Shown here: positions 9,138-18,284 of the stretch, in pieces
How the letters are laid out: each line of letters opens with the position of its first letter
Numbering within the stretch: position 1 is the stretch's first letter
Assembly: GCF_013868415.1 (NCBI RefSeq)
Contig: NZ_JACEMT010000041.1
Location: forward strand, 299,850-363,849
Source of the DNA: Marinobacterium marinum
GTDB lineage: Bacteria > Pseudomonadota > Gammaproteobacteria > Pseudomonadales > Balneatricaceae
Length of the DNA stretch: 64,000 nucleotides
Reading direction: 5' to 3'
Notes under the pieces: generated by a model
Told to the model about the DNA's origin: nothing
Seen by the model: only the letters and a program-made list of their open reading frames with translations
Databases searched by the model: none
Program-made: the position numbers and the translations under genes

Positions 9138-9614
9138 TCAATCCTCCTTGCGGCCCAGGGTAATGCGATCCGGAAGGGTATCAATGAGCGTATGCTCCAG
9201 ATCTTCGATCAAACCCTCACCTTGTACCGGCACTTCCGGCCGGTACTCCAACCTTGGAGGCGACTGCTGCATGCGGCGCTCCCCCAGAAAACAACCCTGC
9301 GGATCGATACTCAACTTGTCACTGCAAACCTGCCCCCTGACCTGCCCGCCTCGCTCGATATGCAGCGATGCACAGACAAGATCACCTTCCAGCAGCCCAC
9401 TGACATTGACATGCTGCGCAACAAGGCTGCCACGCACCACCCCATGCCGCCCGATCGAAACGTCATCGACCGCTTCCAGGTGTCCTTCCACGACACCATC
9501 CACATGTACCTTGCCGCTCACACGCATGTCCCCCGTCAGCTGATTGCCGCGGGCAATAATGGTTACTGCGTTCCGGCCTGATTTAGCGGATACATCGCGC
9601 TTAAGGATTCCCAC
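9138..9614 (-). CDS. Bactofilin (polymer-forming cytoskeletal protein)
   Basis: Bactofilins form nucleotide-free filaments of stacked right-handed beta-helices that place cell-wall enzymes. The 158-residue product has a short disordered N-terminus, then a regular six-residue repeat pattern of hydrophobic beta-rungs (NQLTGDMRVSGKVHVDGVVE onwards) through about residue 110, and a proline-rich tail. The start is GTG at 9614 with GAGGAGG four to five bases upstream. This site lies inside the end of the M23 peptidase gene, giving a 52-base overlap that suggests translational coupling. M23 peptidases paired with bactofilins are a known cell-shape module in several bacteria, so a role in localised peptidoglycan cleavage is the likely function. 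Confidence 0.9.
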   Translation of the reverse strand: MGILKRDVSAKSGRNAVTIIARGNQLTGDMRVSGKVHVDGVVEGHLEAVDDVSIGRHGVVRGSLVAQHVNVSGLLEGDLVCASLHIERGGQVRGQVCSDKLSIDPQGCFLGERRMQQSPPRLEYRPEVPVQGEGLIEDLEHTLIDTLPDRITLGRKED

Positions 9615-10516
9615 GGCACCTCCTCAACTTCGGTAAACAGGGCATTAAAATTATCCAGCCCCCACTGCAGGAAAGGCTCGGGGTTCAGGGGTTGATACAT
9701 GAAGCGCACCTCGTAATGCAGATGCGCCCCCGTTGAGCGCCCGCTGTTGCCACTCAATGCCACCTGCTGCCCCTTGTGCACGAAGGTGCCGCTCTCGACC
9801 TGCACTTCCTGCAAGTGCGCATAATAGGTTTTAAAGCCGAAATTATGCTGCAAAACCACCAGGTTGCCAAAACCACTGCCCTTGCGATACCCGGCGTACT
9901 CGACAACACCGTCAGCCGTGGCATAGACAGGCGTACCCTTGTCCGCCTTGAAATCCATGCCATTGTGCATTTTGCGAGTTTTCAGTACCGGGTGTCGTCG
10001 CATGCCATAACTGTCATTGATCCTCTCGGCTGACACTGGCACACCATTGGGGATACTGTGCAACAGGAACAGACGTTGCCGCGCAGCCATGCGCGTCATC
10101 TCCAGCCGCTGCTCCATGCTGACCCCTTTGGGCGCCTGCACCAGCCCCAGGCGCGTTTCCAATGAGCTGAGCGTTGCACCGATCTCCTGATTTTCCTCTG
10201 CCAGACGTGCCCGCTCTGCACTCAAATCTGAGAGCGAACTGCCCAGCTCATCCAGTTCGGATATATACAACTGCTGCGTTCCCAACAGCAGCTGATACTG
10301 TTCGCTCAGATCCTGATGATCACGCTCCAGGTCATTTAAATCATCATGCGTTTTCACCAGCAACCAGTTGGAAACAAAAAAACTGAGCCCCGACAGCAAG
10401 ACAAACGTCAACAGCAGGTAGGCCAGTAACTGATGCAGAAAAATTTGCCGTGACCCGTGGCGGGTCGTCAGCGTCAGAATCAACTTGCGTCGCAAAAGAG
10501 ATACCCTGCAAATCAA
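9563..10516 (-). CDS. M23-family peptidoglycan metalloendopeptidase, membrane-anchored
   Basis: A LytM-type zinc peptidase predicted to cut cross-links in the periplasm. One membrane segment lies at about residues 28-50 (LLAYLLLTFVLLSGLSFF), followed by a coiled coil at about 55-125 and the peptidase domain at about 165-275. Zinc-site motifs HNGMDFKA and AHLHYEVRF are intact, so it should be active rather than an EnvC/NlpD-like activator. No ATG is available near the N-terminus: TTG at 10516, 10495 or 10483 are the candidates. A TATAGT at 10525-10530 would make 10516 almost leaderless, so 10495 is at least as likely. It opens the operon with bactofilin, the amidotransferase, the acyl-CoA synthetase and hrpA. 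Confidence 0.9.
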   Translation of the reverse strand: MICRVSLLRRKLILTLTTRHGSRQIFLHQLLAYLLLTFVLLSGLSFFVSNWLLVKTHDDLNDLERDHQDLSEQYQLLLGTQQLYISELDELGSSLSDLSAERARLAEENQEIGATLSSLETRLGLVQAPKGVSMEQRLEMTRMAARQRLFLLHSIPNGVPVSAERINDSYGMRRHPVLKTRKMHNGMDFKADKGTPVYATADGVVEYAGYRKGSGFGNLVVLQHNFGFKTYYAHLQEVQVESGTFVHKGQQVALSGNSGRSTGAHLHYEVRFMYQPLNPEPFLQWGLDNFNALFTEVEEVPWESLSAMYPLNQAGTQ

Positions 10517-10661
10517 AAGGAGCCACTATAAGCGATTAGCACGCACACCTCCATGTACAAATCACTCGGGATATGCGTGTTAAGCTGACAAGTTTGACGG
10601 CACCCTGTCGATTTTACGTTAGACTGATCACTGGATTTCAGCAACCCAGCGGAGTAGATGG
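10517..10661. promoter_or_regulatory. Divergent promoter region, M23 peptidase / PutA-like gene
   Basis: These 145 bases separate two divergent transcription units. On the plus strand TTGACG at 10594-10599 is a good -35, but the matching -10 (around GTTAGA/TTAGAC at 10618-10624) is weak. On the minus strand TATAGT at 10525-10530 is a possible -10 without a clear -35. No operator-like palindrome was recognised. Confidence 0.35.
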
Positions 10662-13019
10662 ATGTTACCGCTCAGTATTTATTTCTCGGACGAATACCGA
10701 CTCCTGTCCCGCCAGCAGCTGGCCAAAAGCCTCGGCCAGTCCTTTGCACTCCCCGGTCAGTCACTGACCGACAGTTGGCAAGCTCTCAAGCCCTATTTGC
10801 CGCCATTACAGGGACATCACGAGACCGAGCCGGACGAACTTGCGCTGATTGACCTTGCACAAACACAACCCTTGACGGCCGAAGCCGCAAACCAGTGTTT
10901 CAACCGCTACCTGAAGCACCTGGAGCAGCCCGGCCCGTCCATCCTACTGATCAACCCCGCCGACTTGCATCCCCGTTACGAAGCTCTGAAGCGAAAGCTT
11001 ATTCGCGAAGGGGTCTGCAATCGCCTGCACGCCCTGGCCCTGTCGGCACGGGAAAACCGCCATCACCTGATCCTGCGCGTTCCCGGCGAAGAGACCCTGG
11101 AACTCACACTGGAAATACTGGCAGCCTGTCTGGCCCGGCCCGATCTGGACAACTGGGGCCACCTGGGCATCTGCCTCCATACCAGCAGCAAGCGTATACT
11201 GCCGACCCTCGGCTGGCTGGAGCATCTTGGCCGCTCCTTGAATACCCGCATTCCGATCAAACTCATCAGCGGAATGCCCGAACCGGAAGAAATTCTGAAC
11301 GCACAGCAGGCTGGCTATATACGCTACCCGGTACTAACCGACCCCGAGCAATGCCGTATCAGCCATGAGCTTTGCCAGTATTTCCTCCAGAGCCCCAACA
11401 ACCAGAGTTTACACGCTTCGCTGTTGTCTCATCACCCGACACCCGAACGCTTTGAACCGCCACCGGCCCCCTCGGATATTTTTCTGCCCATCCGCAGTAA
11501 CGTTGTTGGCACACCGGCAGGACAGACTCTGACTGATACTGCCCTGACCGACGCACTGGCACAACGCAGCCGGCAGGCCTTTGATGCCAAACCCCTGATC
11601 AACGGGGCCAGCCTGTCTAATGAGACGACCCGAGAACGCCTGAACCCGGCGCAGGTTGAGCAGACACTGGGGCAACTGCACCCCGCCACGGAAGAGCAGG
11701 TTCGTCAGGCCATTGAAGCCGCACAGGATAATCAGCAGTCCTGGAACCTGGCCGGCATCAAGCAGCGTACCGGTATTATCCAAGCCTGGGCCGAACGCCT
11801 GCAACAGGAACAGCATGCCCTGATTGCGACCTCAATCCATGAAACCGGGCTCAGCGTCCGTGATGCGCAGGCCGACCTGCGCACCGCCATCAACCTGTGT
11901 TATTACTACTGCAATCAGGCTCACACCAAGCTTACTCCCCGCACGCTGCATGGCTATCAGAACGAAGACAACCGGTTGGAACTGCACGGACGCGGCATCT
12001 ACCTATGCCTGACCGATCACAACGAACCCTTCGCCACAGCTATCGGCCAACTGGCGGCACTACTGGTCAGTGGCAACACTGTCCTGTTGCACCCCGATTC
12101 GAGCTGTGTCGCCAGCCTCAGCCAGGCGTTCGGGCTGCTTCTGGAAGCCGGGCTGCCGTCCGGCGTCCTCGCCGTCCTGCCGGGCGACGCACGGGTCTCA
12201 CAATGGCTCCTGGAAGACTACCGCATCAGCGGCGCAGCCTGCTTCCTGGCGCCAGGCCGCACCGCTGAAGTCAATGCGCTGCTTGGCAGCCGCCGCGGTG
12301 CTCCCATCATTCCTCTGCTGTCACACAGCAGCATGCCCGGCACCCAAATTATCGCACGTCGCTTGAGCCCCCCGGAGATACGCGCCTTACTGCACAGCGC
12401 CTTTGGCAATGCCGGACAACAGCGTACAACACTGGGCACCCTGTATATTGAAGCCTCCATTGCCGATGAAATCGAACAGCAGCTGGCCAGTGCCATGCAG
12501 CAACTGTTGCTGGGCGACCCGACACAACTGGAAACCGATATCGGCCCTCTGAGCCGCCGCGATCAGATGGAGCTGTGTTTTGAGCATATAGAACGTTTTC
12601 GATTGCGTGAGCGTGTGATCGCCCAACTGGAACTCGGGGAGCAGCACAATCATGGCTACTACGTACCCCCCACTCTGCTACGGTTGTACACGCTGGACGA
12701 ACTGTCGGCTCCCATCAGCGGACCGGTGCTGCACCTGATTCGTTTCGAACGTGAACACTTGCCCCGCGTACTGGTAGAGATCAACCGTTACTGTCCGGGG
12801 CAGGCCAGTGGCCTTTATTCCCATAACGCCGCGTTGATCGAGGAAGTCGAAAGGGATTTGCAAGCCAGCCGCCTGCTGCTCAACTGCCCACTGTCGGATA
12901 CGTCCGCCAGCATCCACCCGGCGGGCAGCTCGGGCTTCTCAGGCACGGGCCCCCTTTATGGAGGCCCCAACTACCTTATGGCTTTTGTCCGCGAGCGGGC
13001 CACCACACGCAGACGCTGA
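10662..13019 (+). CDS. PutA-like protein with degenerate proline dehydrogenase and aldehyde dehydrogenase domains
   Basis: PutA oxidises proline to glutamate with a proline dehydrogenase barrel and an aldehyde dehydrogenase. This 785-residue protein is clearly built on that plan but shortened (PutA is about 1000-1300 residues). The first part (to about 260) keeps barrel landmarks such as RIPIKLISG and AQQAGYIRYPV, but the flavin/substrate segment GAYWDSEI of real PutA is GMPEPEEI (204-211). In the second part (about 300-780) the loop FGNAGQQRTTLGTLY (581-595) aligns with the catalytic loop of PutA, placing arginine 588 where the nucleophilic cysteine belongs. The cofactor lysine is histidine 477, and the ELGG-type glutamate loop is gone. 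The reading frame is uninterrupted, so it looks like a maintained non-catalytic relative. GGAG lies seven bases before ATG. Confidence 0.82.
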   Translation: MLPLSIYFSDEYRLLSRQQLAKSLGQSFALPGQSLTDSWQALKPYLPPLQGHHETEPDELALIDLAQTQPLTAEAANQCFNRYLKHLEQPGPSILLINPADLHPRYEALKRKLIREGVCNRLHALALSARENRHHLILRVPGEETLELTLEILAACLARPDLDNWGHLGICLHTSSKRILPTLGWLEHLGRSLNTRIPIKLISGMPEPEEILNAQQAGYIRYPVLTDPEQCRISHELCQYFLQSPNNQSLHASLLSHHPTPERFEPPPAPSDIFLPIRSNVVGTPAGQTLTDTALTDALAQRSRQAFDAKPLINGASLSNETTRERLNPAQVEQTLGQLHPATEEQVRQAIEAAQDNQQSWNLAGIKQRTGIIQAWAERLQQEQHALIATSIHETGLSVRDAQADLRTAINLCYYYCNQAHTKLTPRTLHGYQNEDNRLELHGRGIYLCLTDHNEPFATAIGQLAALLVSGNTVLLHPDSSCVASLSQAFGLLLEAGLPSGVLAVLPGDARVSQWLLEDYRISGAACFLAPGRTAEVNALLGSRRGAPIIPLLSHSSMPGTQIIARRLSPPEIRALLHSAFGNAGQQRTTLGTLYIEASIADEIEQQLASAMQQLLLGDPTQLETDIGPLSRRDQMELCFEHIERFRLRERVIAQLELGEQHNHGYYVPPTLLRLYTLDELSAPISGPVLHLIRFEREHLPRVLVEINRYCPGQASGLYSHNAALIEEVERDLQASRLLLNCPLSDTSASIHPAGSSGFSGTGPLYGGPNYLMAFVRERATTRRR

Positions 13020-13021
13020 TA

Positions 13022-14407
13022 TCAGGAGGCCCTGCTGGCCGTTGCCAAACGGAAGCAGGGCTCGTATTCCTCATGATTGATCTTCATGCGGCGCTGCTCT
13101 ACAAACGCCTGTAACAACAAATCCAGCTCTTCAATCACGTCGGGTTCGCCGTGCAACTCAAAGGGGCCGTGCTCTTCAATGGCACGAATGCCTGGCTCCT
13201 TGACATTACCCGCCACAATGCCGGACAGGGCACAGCGCAACTGGGCAGCCAGTTCATGGTCGGGCTGCTCACGCGACAGGCAGAGGTCACGCATGGCCGT
13301 ATGTGTCGGCTCAAAGGTCTGCTGTAACATCAACGGAATATGCAGTTGCCAATTGAAGTGATAAGACTCGCCTGTTGCCCGCCGATGTGCGGTCACTTCG
13401 GCCAAGCCATCCTTCATCCGGGTTGCGACACCATGAGGATCATCAATGATGATTTCATAGCAAGCCGCTGCACGCTCTCCCAGCGTTGCACGAATAAAGC
13501 GGTCCACCGTATCGAAATACGCTTCACTGCCGGCCGGCCCGGTAAATATCAGCGGGAACGGCTGAGCCTGATTACACTCCTGCAGCAGAATGCCCAGAAT
13601 ATACAGAATCTCTTCCGCAGTACCGACGCCCCCTGGAAAAACCACAAAACCGTGTCCAAGGCGTACAAACGCCTCCAGACGGCGCTCGATATCCGGCATG
13701 ATAATCAATTCATTGACGATGGGGTTTGGCGATTCAGCCGCAATGATGCCGGGCTCAGAGATCCCCACATAGCGGCCATCAAAGAGACGCTGTTTCGCAT
13801 GGGCGATGGTTGCGCCCTTCATCGGCCCCTTCATCGCTCCCGGCCCGCAACCGGTGCAGATATCCATACCACGCAGGCCCAACTCGTATCCTACCCGCTT
13901 GGTATATTCATACTCCTCATGCACAATCGAATGACCGCCCCAGCACACGACCATGTTGGGCTTTTCGTGTGGGCGCAACGCATCCGCATGCCGCAACATG
14001 TTGAACACCTGATTGGTAATCGCCCCGGACGGCGTCAATCCTTCACAACAGCCATCAACCTTGTCCGCCACATACAGCAAATCCCTGAGCACTGAAAACA
14101 GATGCTCGTTGATCCCCTGGATCAATTCTCCATCAACAAATGCGGTCGCCGGCGCATTGATCAGATCCAGCTGAACACCCCGATGCTTGTGACTGATGCG
14201 AATATCAAAGGCGCGAAAACGATTCAGCACCATGCGCGTGCTGTCCAACTGACTGCCACAGTTCAATACCGCCAGAGCACACTGACGAAACAGGTTATAC
14301 AACCCACCATGACTTTTATCCTGCAGGCGTGCCACTTCATACGGCGACAGGACATCGAGATTATCCAGCGGCGTAACGCTGGACGTAATGTAATGCTCGG
14401 TCATCAT
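13022..14407 (-). CDS. ppnN: Pyrimidine/purine nucleotide 5'-monophosphate nucleosidase PpnN (YgdH, LOG family)
   Basis: PpnN cleaves nucleoside monophosphates to base and ribose 5-phosphate; in E. coli it is stimulated by (p)ppGpp and shifts cells between regrowth and tolerance. The 461-residue product matches the family length (about 454). The lysine-decarboxylase-like Rossmann core shows the signatures GCGPGAMKGPMKGA and PGGVGTAEEI (PGGxGTxxE), and the flanking N- and C-terminal domains that distinguish PpnN from small LOG proteins are present. The start has AGGAGG five bases upstream; two ATG codons follow each other and the first is taken. The stop lies two bases from the stop of the convergent PutA-like gene. 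Confidence 0.93.
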   Translation of the reverse strand: MMTEHYITSSVTPLDNLDVLSPYEVARLQDKSHGGLYNLFRQCALAVLNCGSQLDSTRMVLNRFRAFDIRISHKHRGVQLDLINAPATAFVDGELIQGINEHLFSVLRDLLYVADKVDGCCEGLTPSGAITNQVFNMLRHADALRPHEKPNMVVCWGGHSIVHEEYEYTKRVGYELGLRGMDICTGCGPGAMKGPMKGATIAHAKQRLFDGRYVGISEPGIIAAESPNPIVNELIIMPDIERRLEAFVRLGHGFVVFPGGVGTAEEILYILGILLQECNQAQPFPLIFTGPAGSEAYFDTVDRFIRATLGERAAACYEIIIDDPHGVATRMKDGLAEVTAHRRATGESYHFNWQLHIPLMLQQTFEPTHTAMRDLCLSREQPDHELAAQLRCALSGIVAGNVKEPGIRAIEEHGPFELHGEPDVIEELDLLLQAFVEQRRMKINHEEYEPCFRLATASRAS

Positions 14408-14626
14408 GCTGACCTCCTTGTTCCTTGCAGATACAGCTAACTACATGAACTTACGTGTCTATTTAACTATGAACCTTGTTATCCAGATTTACTACCGACG
14501 CGTGACATCGAGATGACAACCGGCAAAATCGGACACCGGGGTGGAAACCCCCACCCTGGCAATTGTAATTACCGCAGCCATGGATTAGCTTGAAGACATT
14601 AAATCGCTGTACAAGGAAGCTGTTCG

Positions 14627-16015
14627 ATGTCTGCATCAAAACTGTATATCCTCGACACCAACGTGCTGCTGCACGACCCCAAGTGTCTGTTTCAGTTCAA
14701 GGAACAGGACATCACTATCCCCATGACAGTGCTGGAGGAGCTGGACTCGATCAAGGATCGCAAGCAAAACGTGGCCGCGGAAGCCCGGCATGCCATCAGA
14801 GTCATCGATAACATCCTCTCCACCGCCAGCAATGCCAGCCATATAACCAAGGGCGTACGCATTCTGCTGGAAGGCAAGGAGCGCGAACAGAAACTGGGCA
14901 AACTCTCCATTTTCCCCGACCATGAATTGACCAGCCGACAGGGTTTCCTCCCCGACGATAGCAACAAGGACAACCGCATCATCAACTGTGCCCTGCACCT
15001 GCAGGCCACCTTTCCGCATCGCCAGATCATTCTGGTGACCAAGGACATCAACATGCGCCTCAAGGCGCTGGGTGCCGGGCTGCAGCGGGTTGAGGACTAC
15101 CGTACCGATCAGCTGGTATCCGATATCGAAATGCTGCCGGCCGGACACCACCACCTGGATGCCCCCTTCTGGGAAGGAGTCGACAAGGTCAACAGTTTTC
15201 AACGGGACGGACGGACCTACCACAAGGTCGATCGCAACCTGCTGCCCAATACTTATCTGAATGAATACGTTTACGACGACAGCAAGGACTTTTCCGCCCG
15301 CACGGTTGCCCTGGATGAAACCAGTGTCACTCTGCTGGATCTGGGTTACGAGCACCTGATGGATCAAGTGTGTTGGGGGATTCAGCCGATCAACCTGCAA
15401 CAGGCGTTCGCCATGCAGTCATTGATGGACCCCGAACTGGATCTCAGCATCCTGCTGGGAGCAGCAGGGTCAGGCAAGACCTTGATTGCACTGGCCTGTG
15501 CGCTGGAGATGGTCATTGAGGAGCAACGCTTCAATAAAATCATCGTGACCCGATCAACCCCCCCCGTAGCCGAAGATATCGGTTTTCTCCCAGGCTCTGA
15601 AGAAGAGAAAATGACGCCCTGGATGAGCTCCATCAATGACAACCTCGAAGCCATGCACGAACAGGATGAACGGCCGCAGAGCAGCGTCAAATACGCACTG
15701 GAGAAAGCCAATATCCAGTTCAAGTCGCTCAACTTCATTCGTGGTCGCAGCATTCAGAATGCCATTGTCTTGATCGACGAGGCTCAAAACCTGACCCCCC
15801 AGCAGCTCAAGACCATCATCACCCGTTGCGGCAAGGGAACCAAGATGGTTTGCCTGGGCAACCTGGCTCAGATCGACTCCAATTACCTGACGCCCCTGAC
15901 ATCGGGTCTGACCTACATTGTCGAGCGCTTCAGGAATTTCGAAGGCTCTGCCAGCGTCCACTTTGAAGGCATTTTCCGCTCCCGCCTGGCCGAATACGCC
16001 GAAGAACACCTGTAA
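14627..16015 (+). CDS. PIN domain-PhoH ATPase (PhoH2/YlaK type)
   Basis: A fusion of an N-terminal PIN-type ribonuclease domain and a C-terminal PhoH-type P-loop ATPase, a class shown in mycobacteria and others to have RNA helicase/nuclease activity. The PIN domain (about residues 1-150) starts with YILDTNVLLHDP, with further acidic residues at VLEELD and DDSNKDNRI. The ATPase part has Walker A GAAGSGKT (about 280-287), Walker B IVLIDEAQN, and the arginine-rich FIRGRSIQNA. At 462 residues it has normal length for PhoH2. AGGA lies upstream of the ATG. It has a strong terminator immediately downstream and so is probably monocistronic. It is distinct from the phoH-ybeY type, which lacks the PIN domain. 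Confidence 0.93.
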   Translation: MSASKLYILDTNVLLHDPKCLFQFKEQDITIPMTVLEELDSIKDRKQNVAAEARHAIRVIDNILSTASNASHITKGVRILLEGKEREQKLGKLSIFPDHELTSRQGFLPDDSNKDNRIINCALHLQATFPHRQIILVTKDINMRLKALGAGLQRVEDYRTDQLVSDIEMLPAGHHHLDAPFWEGVDKVNSFQRDGRTYHKVDRNLLPNTYLNEYVYDDSKDFSARTVALDETSVTLLDLGYEHLMDQVCWGIQPINLQQAFAMQSLMDPELDLSILLGAAGSGKTLIALACALEMVIEEQRFNKIIVTRSTPPVAEDIGFLPGSEEEKMTPWMSSINDNLEAMHEQDERPQSSVKYALEKANIQFKSLNFIRGRSIQNAIVLIDEAQNLTPQQLKTIITRCGKGTKMVCLGNLAQIDSNYLTPLTSGLTYIVERFRNFEGSASVHFEGIFRSRLAEYAEEHL

Positions 16016-16020
16016 TGCCT

Positions 16021-16052
16021 TTGTTGCAGTGGGCTCCTGCCCACTGCAACAA
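16021..16052 (+). terminator. Strong hairpin terminator after the PIN-PhoH gene
   Basis: A perfect 14-base inverted repeat (TTGTTGCAGTGGGC and GCCCACTGCAACAA) with a TCCT loop begins five bases after the stop codon and is followed by TGCTTTTC. The long perfect stem makes termination very likely although the T-run is interrupted. Confidence 0.85.
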
Positions 16053-16377
16053 TGCTTTTCATTTCTGCAGACCAAAGTCTAAAATTTCACCCCAGCGCAC
16101 GGGACATGCGGGATACAGCCATTCCGGCAGAACCTTCGCGCAATCTTTGTCGACACTTCGAGTTTTATTCTGAAAACAGTTGCATATAATGCATCGCACC
16201 TAAGTATTAAGCGTAAATAATCAATCTGCCCAGCACACCCCCTCAATCGTGGGATGACGACGGCAGTGAAGCTCGGAAACCCGACCAGGTGATGTCGACC
16301 CTGGCATGGCGGGTATGCCAAAAGCTGTTTTTCCGGCGCTTCCAACTCCATTGTTTACGATCAAATGGCGAACTCAT
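16053..16377 (+). promoter_or_regulatory. mqo upstream region with -10 element and long leader
   Basis: This 325-base stretch has a perfect TATAAT at 16185-16190 preceded by TGCA, close to an extended -10, with only a poor -35. If used, it gives an mqo leader of about 180 bases. The leader contains several short complementary segments (for example GACCAGG near 16283 with CCTGG near 16300, and GGCATGGCGGGTATGCC near 16301-16318) that could fold. I do not recognise a known riboswitch consensus. No convincing small gene is seen. Confidence 0.4.
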
Positions 16378-17868
16378 ATGACCACTAAAACCGTAGATGT
16401 GCTGCTAGTCGGCGCAGGCGCGATGAGTACCACCCTTGGGATGATACTCAAGCAGCTGGACCCGAGCCTTAAGATTTGCATGGTCGAACGTCTCGATCAT
16501 GTTGCCCGCGAAAGTACCGACGGCTGGAACAACGCCGGCACCGGACATGCAGCCTACTGTGAACTGAACTACACCCCCGAACAGGCCGACGGCAGCATCA
16601 ACACCAACAAGGCTTTCGCAATCAACACATCTTTTGAGGTCAGCCTGCAGTTTTGGTCATACCTGGTCGAACAGGGTAACCTGCCGGCCCCTCAGGAATT
16701 CATCAACCCGACACCGCACTCCAGTTTTGTTTGGGGCGAGAAAAATGTCGAGTTCCTGCGCAAACGATACGAAACCCTCAGCCAGCACCACTGCTTCAAG
16801 GACATGGAATACAGCGAAGACCATGACACCCTGCGCGAGTGGATGCCACTGGTCATGAAAGACCGTGCTCCGACCGATAAGGTTGCGGGCACCCGTGTGC
16901 GCTACGGCTCCGATGTCAACTTCGGTGCACTGGCACGCTGCATGGTGATGAATCTGGAGCAGCAGGACAACTTCGAGTTGCTGCTGAGCCGTATTGTTGA
17001 CGATCTTGATCAACAGTCTGACGGCAGCTGGAACGTCAAACTGAAGAACACCGAGAAGGGTGGTACTGAGTACATCAACAGTCGCTTCGTATTCCTGGGT
17101 GCCGGTGGTGGCGCTCTGCCTTTGCTGCAGAAAGCGGACATCCCGGAAGGCAAGGGGTACGGTGGCTTCCCGGTAAGCGGCATGTGGCTGGTGTGCAAGC
17201 GTCCCGAAATCATCGAACAGCACCAGGCCAAGGTCTACGGCATGGCTCCCATCGGAGCCCCCCCCATGTCCGTTCCTCACCTCGACACCCGCGTGATCGA
17301 TGGCCAGAAGGCACTGCTGTTTGGTCCTTTTGCCGGTTTCACCACCAAGTTCCTCAAGCAGGGTTCCTTCATGGACCTGCCATGCAGTATCCGTCCGGGG
17401 AACCTGAAGCCGATGCTATCCGTCGCCAAGAACAACATGGACCTCACCCGCTATCTGATCAGCGAAGTGATGCAATCTCACTCCGCACGCGTGGACTCCC
17501 TGCGCAACTTCTTCCCTGAAGCCAAGGATGAAGACTGGGAACTTTCCTACGCCGGACAGCGCGTACAGATCATCAAGCCTGGTACCGAGACCGCTGGCAA
17601 ACTGGAATTCGGCACCGAAGTCATCACCGCGCAGGATGGTAGTCTGGCAGCACTGCTGGGTGCATCTCCGGGTGCCTCAACTGCGGTCAGCGCCATGCTA
17701 AGCATCGTTGAGAGCTGCTTCGGCGAACGCTTGCAGGAAGACAGCTGGCAGCAGAAGATTCGCGAACTGGTCCCATCCTATGGCCAGAGCATGATCGAGG
17801 ATGCCGAGCTGCTGAACCGCGTCCGCGCCCGAACGCTTTCCGTTCTGGAGCTGGATCGCCAGGCCTGA
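16378..17868 (+). CDS. mqo: Malate:quinone oxidoreductase
   Basis: A peripheral membrane FAD enzyme that oxidises malate to oxaloacetate in the TCA cycle and passes electrons to the quinone pool. The 496-residue product begins with the dinucleotide-binding motif [14 protein letters not shown] and has [20 protein letters not shown], the hallmark of Mqo, and a C-terminal [14 protein letters not shown] flavin loop. Length fits the family (about 490-500). ATG at 16378 is chosen because homology begins there; the ribosome-binding site (GGCG) is weak, and an in-frame extension upstream to 16306 has no family similarity. It is monocistronic between two hairpins, with a long potentially structured leader. 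Confidence 0.96.
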   Translation: MTTKTVDVLLVGAGAMSTTLGMILKQLDPSLKICMVERLDHVARESTDGWNNAGTGHAAYCELNYTPEQADGSINTNKAFAINTSFEVSLQFWSYLVEQGNLPAPQEFINPTPHSSFVWGEKNVEFLRKRYETLSQHHCFKDMEYSEDHDTLREWMPLVMKDRAPTDKVAGTRVRYGSDVNFGALARCMVMNLEQQDNFELLLSRIVDDLDQQSDGSWNVKLKNTEKGGTEYINSRFVFLGAGGGALPLLQKADIPEGKGYGGFPVSGMWLVCKRPEIIEQHQAKVYGMAPIGAPPMSVPHLDTRVIDGQKALLFGPFAGFTTKFLKQGSFMDLPCSIRPGNLKPMLSVAKNNMDLTRYLISEVMQSHSARVDSLRNFFPEAKDEDWELSYAGQRVQIIKPGTETAGKLEFGTEVITAQDGSLAALLGASPGASTAVSAMLSIVESCFGERLQEDSWQQKIRELVPSYGQSMIEDAELLNRVRARTLSVLELDRQA

Positions 17869-17875
17869 TTCCATC

Positions 17876-17899
17876 GTCGGGTGCCTTTTGGCACCCGAC
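17876..17899 (+). terminator. Hairpin terminator after mqo
   Basis: A perfect 10-base stem (GTCGGGTGCC and GGCACCCGAC) with a TTTT loop starts seven bases after the mqo stop. No T-run follows, so it may act as an mRNA 3'-end stabiliser or a weak terminator. Confidence 0.6.
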
Positions 17900-17968
17900 C
17901 GCCTCCCGTCACTGGCCAGTCATGTCACCAGGGGCTATCATCTGCAAAGATGGTTTCGGGAGTTACAC

Positions 17969-18253
17969 ATGGTCAAGCGCCTGCTCACACGATTACTGAT
18001 ATTGCTGGTACGCCTGTATCAGATTGCCATCAGTCCTTTCCTCGGCAACAACTGCCGATTCTACCCCAGCTGTTCCAGCTACATGATCGAGGCCATACAA
18101 ACCCAGGGTATTCTCAAGGGGCTGTACTTGGGGACGCGCCGCATATGTCGTTGCCACCCTTATTCCGAGGGCGGTTTCGACCCTGTACCGCCACCCCATG
18201 ACGGCTCCCACTGCCAGCCACACCAGCCACAGACCAACGACTACACTGAATAG
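17969..18253 (+). CDS. yidD: Membrane protein insertion efficiency factor YidD
   Basis: YidD is a small amphipathic inner-membrane-associated protein that assists YidC-dependent insertion. The 94-residue product has the diagnostic [20 protein letters not shown] followed by CSSYMIEAI, the conserved [18 protein letters not shown] and a C-terminal GGFDPVP. GGGAG lies seven bases before ATG at 17969; an in-frame extension to 17888 has no similarity. The gene normally sits between rnpA and yidC near the origin, but here it is 31 bases upstream of a symporter-like sensor gene, so the two may share a transcript. The tail after GGFDPVP is unusually long and rich in His, Pro and Gln. Confidence 0.94.
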   Translation: MVKRLLTRLLILLVRLYQIAISPFLGNNCRFYPSCSSYMIEAIQTQGILKGLYLGTRRICRCHPYSEGGFDPVPPPHDGSHCQPHQPQTNDYTE

Positions 18254-18284
18254 ACCACCGCTATCCTGAAGTTGAGGTGTACCG

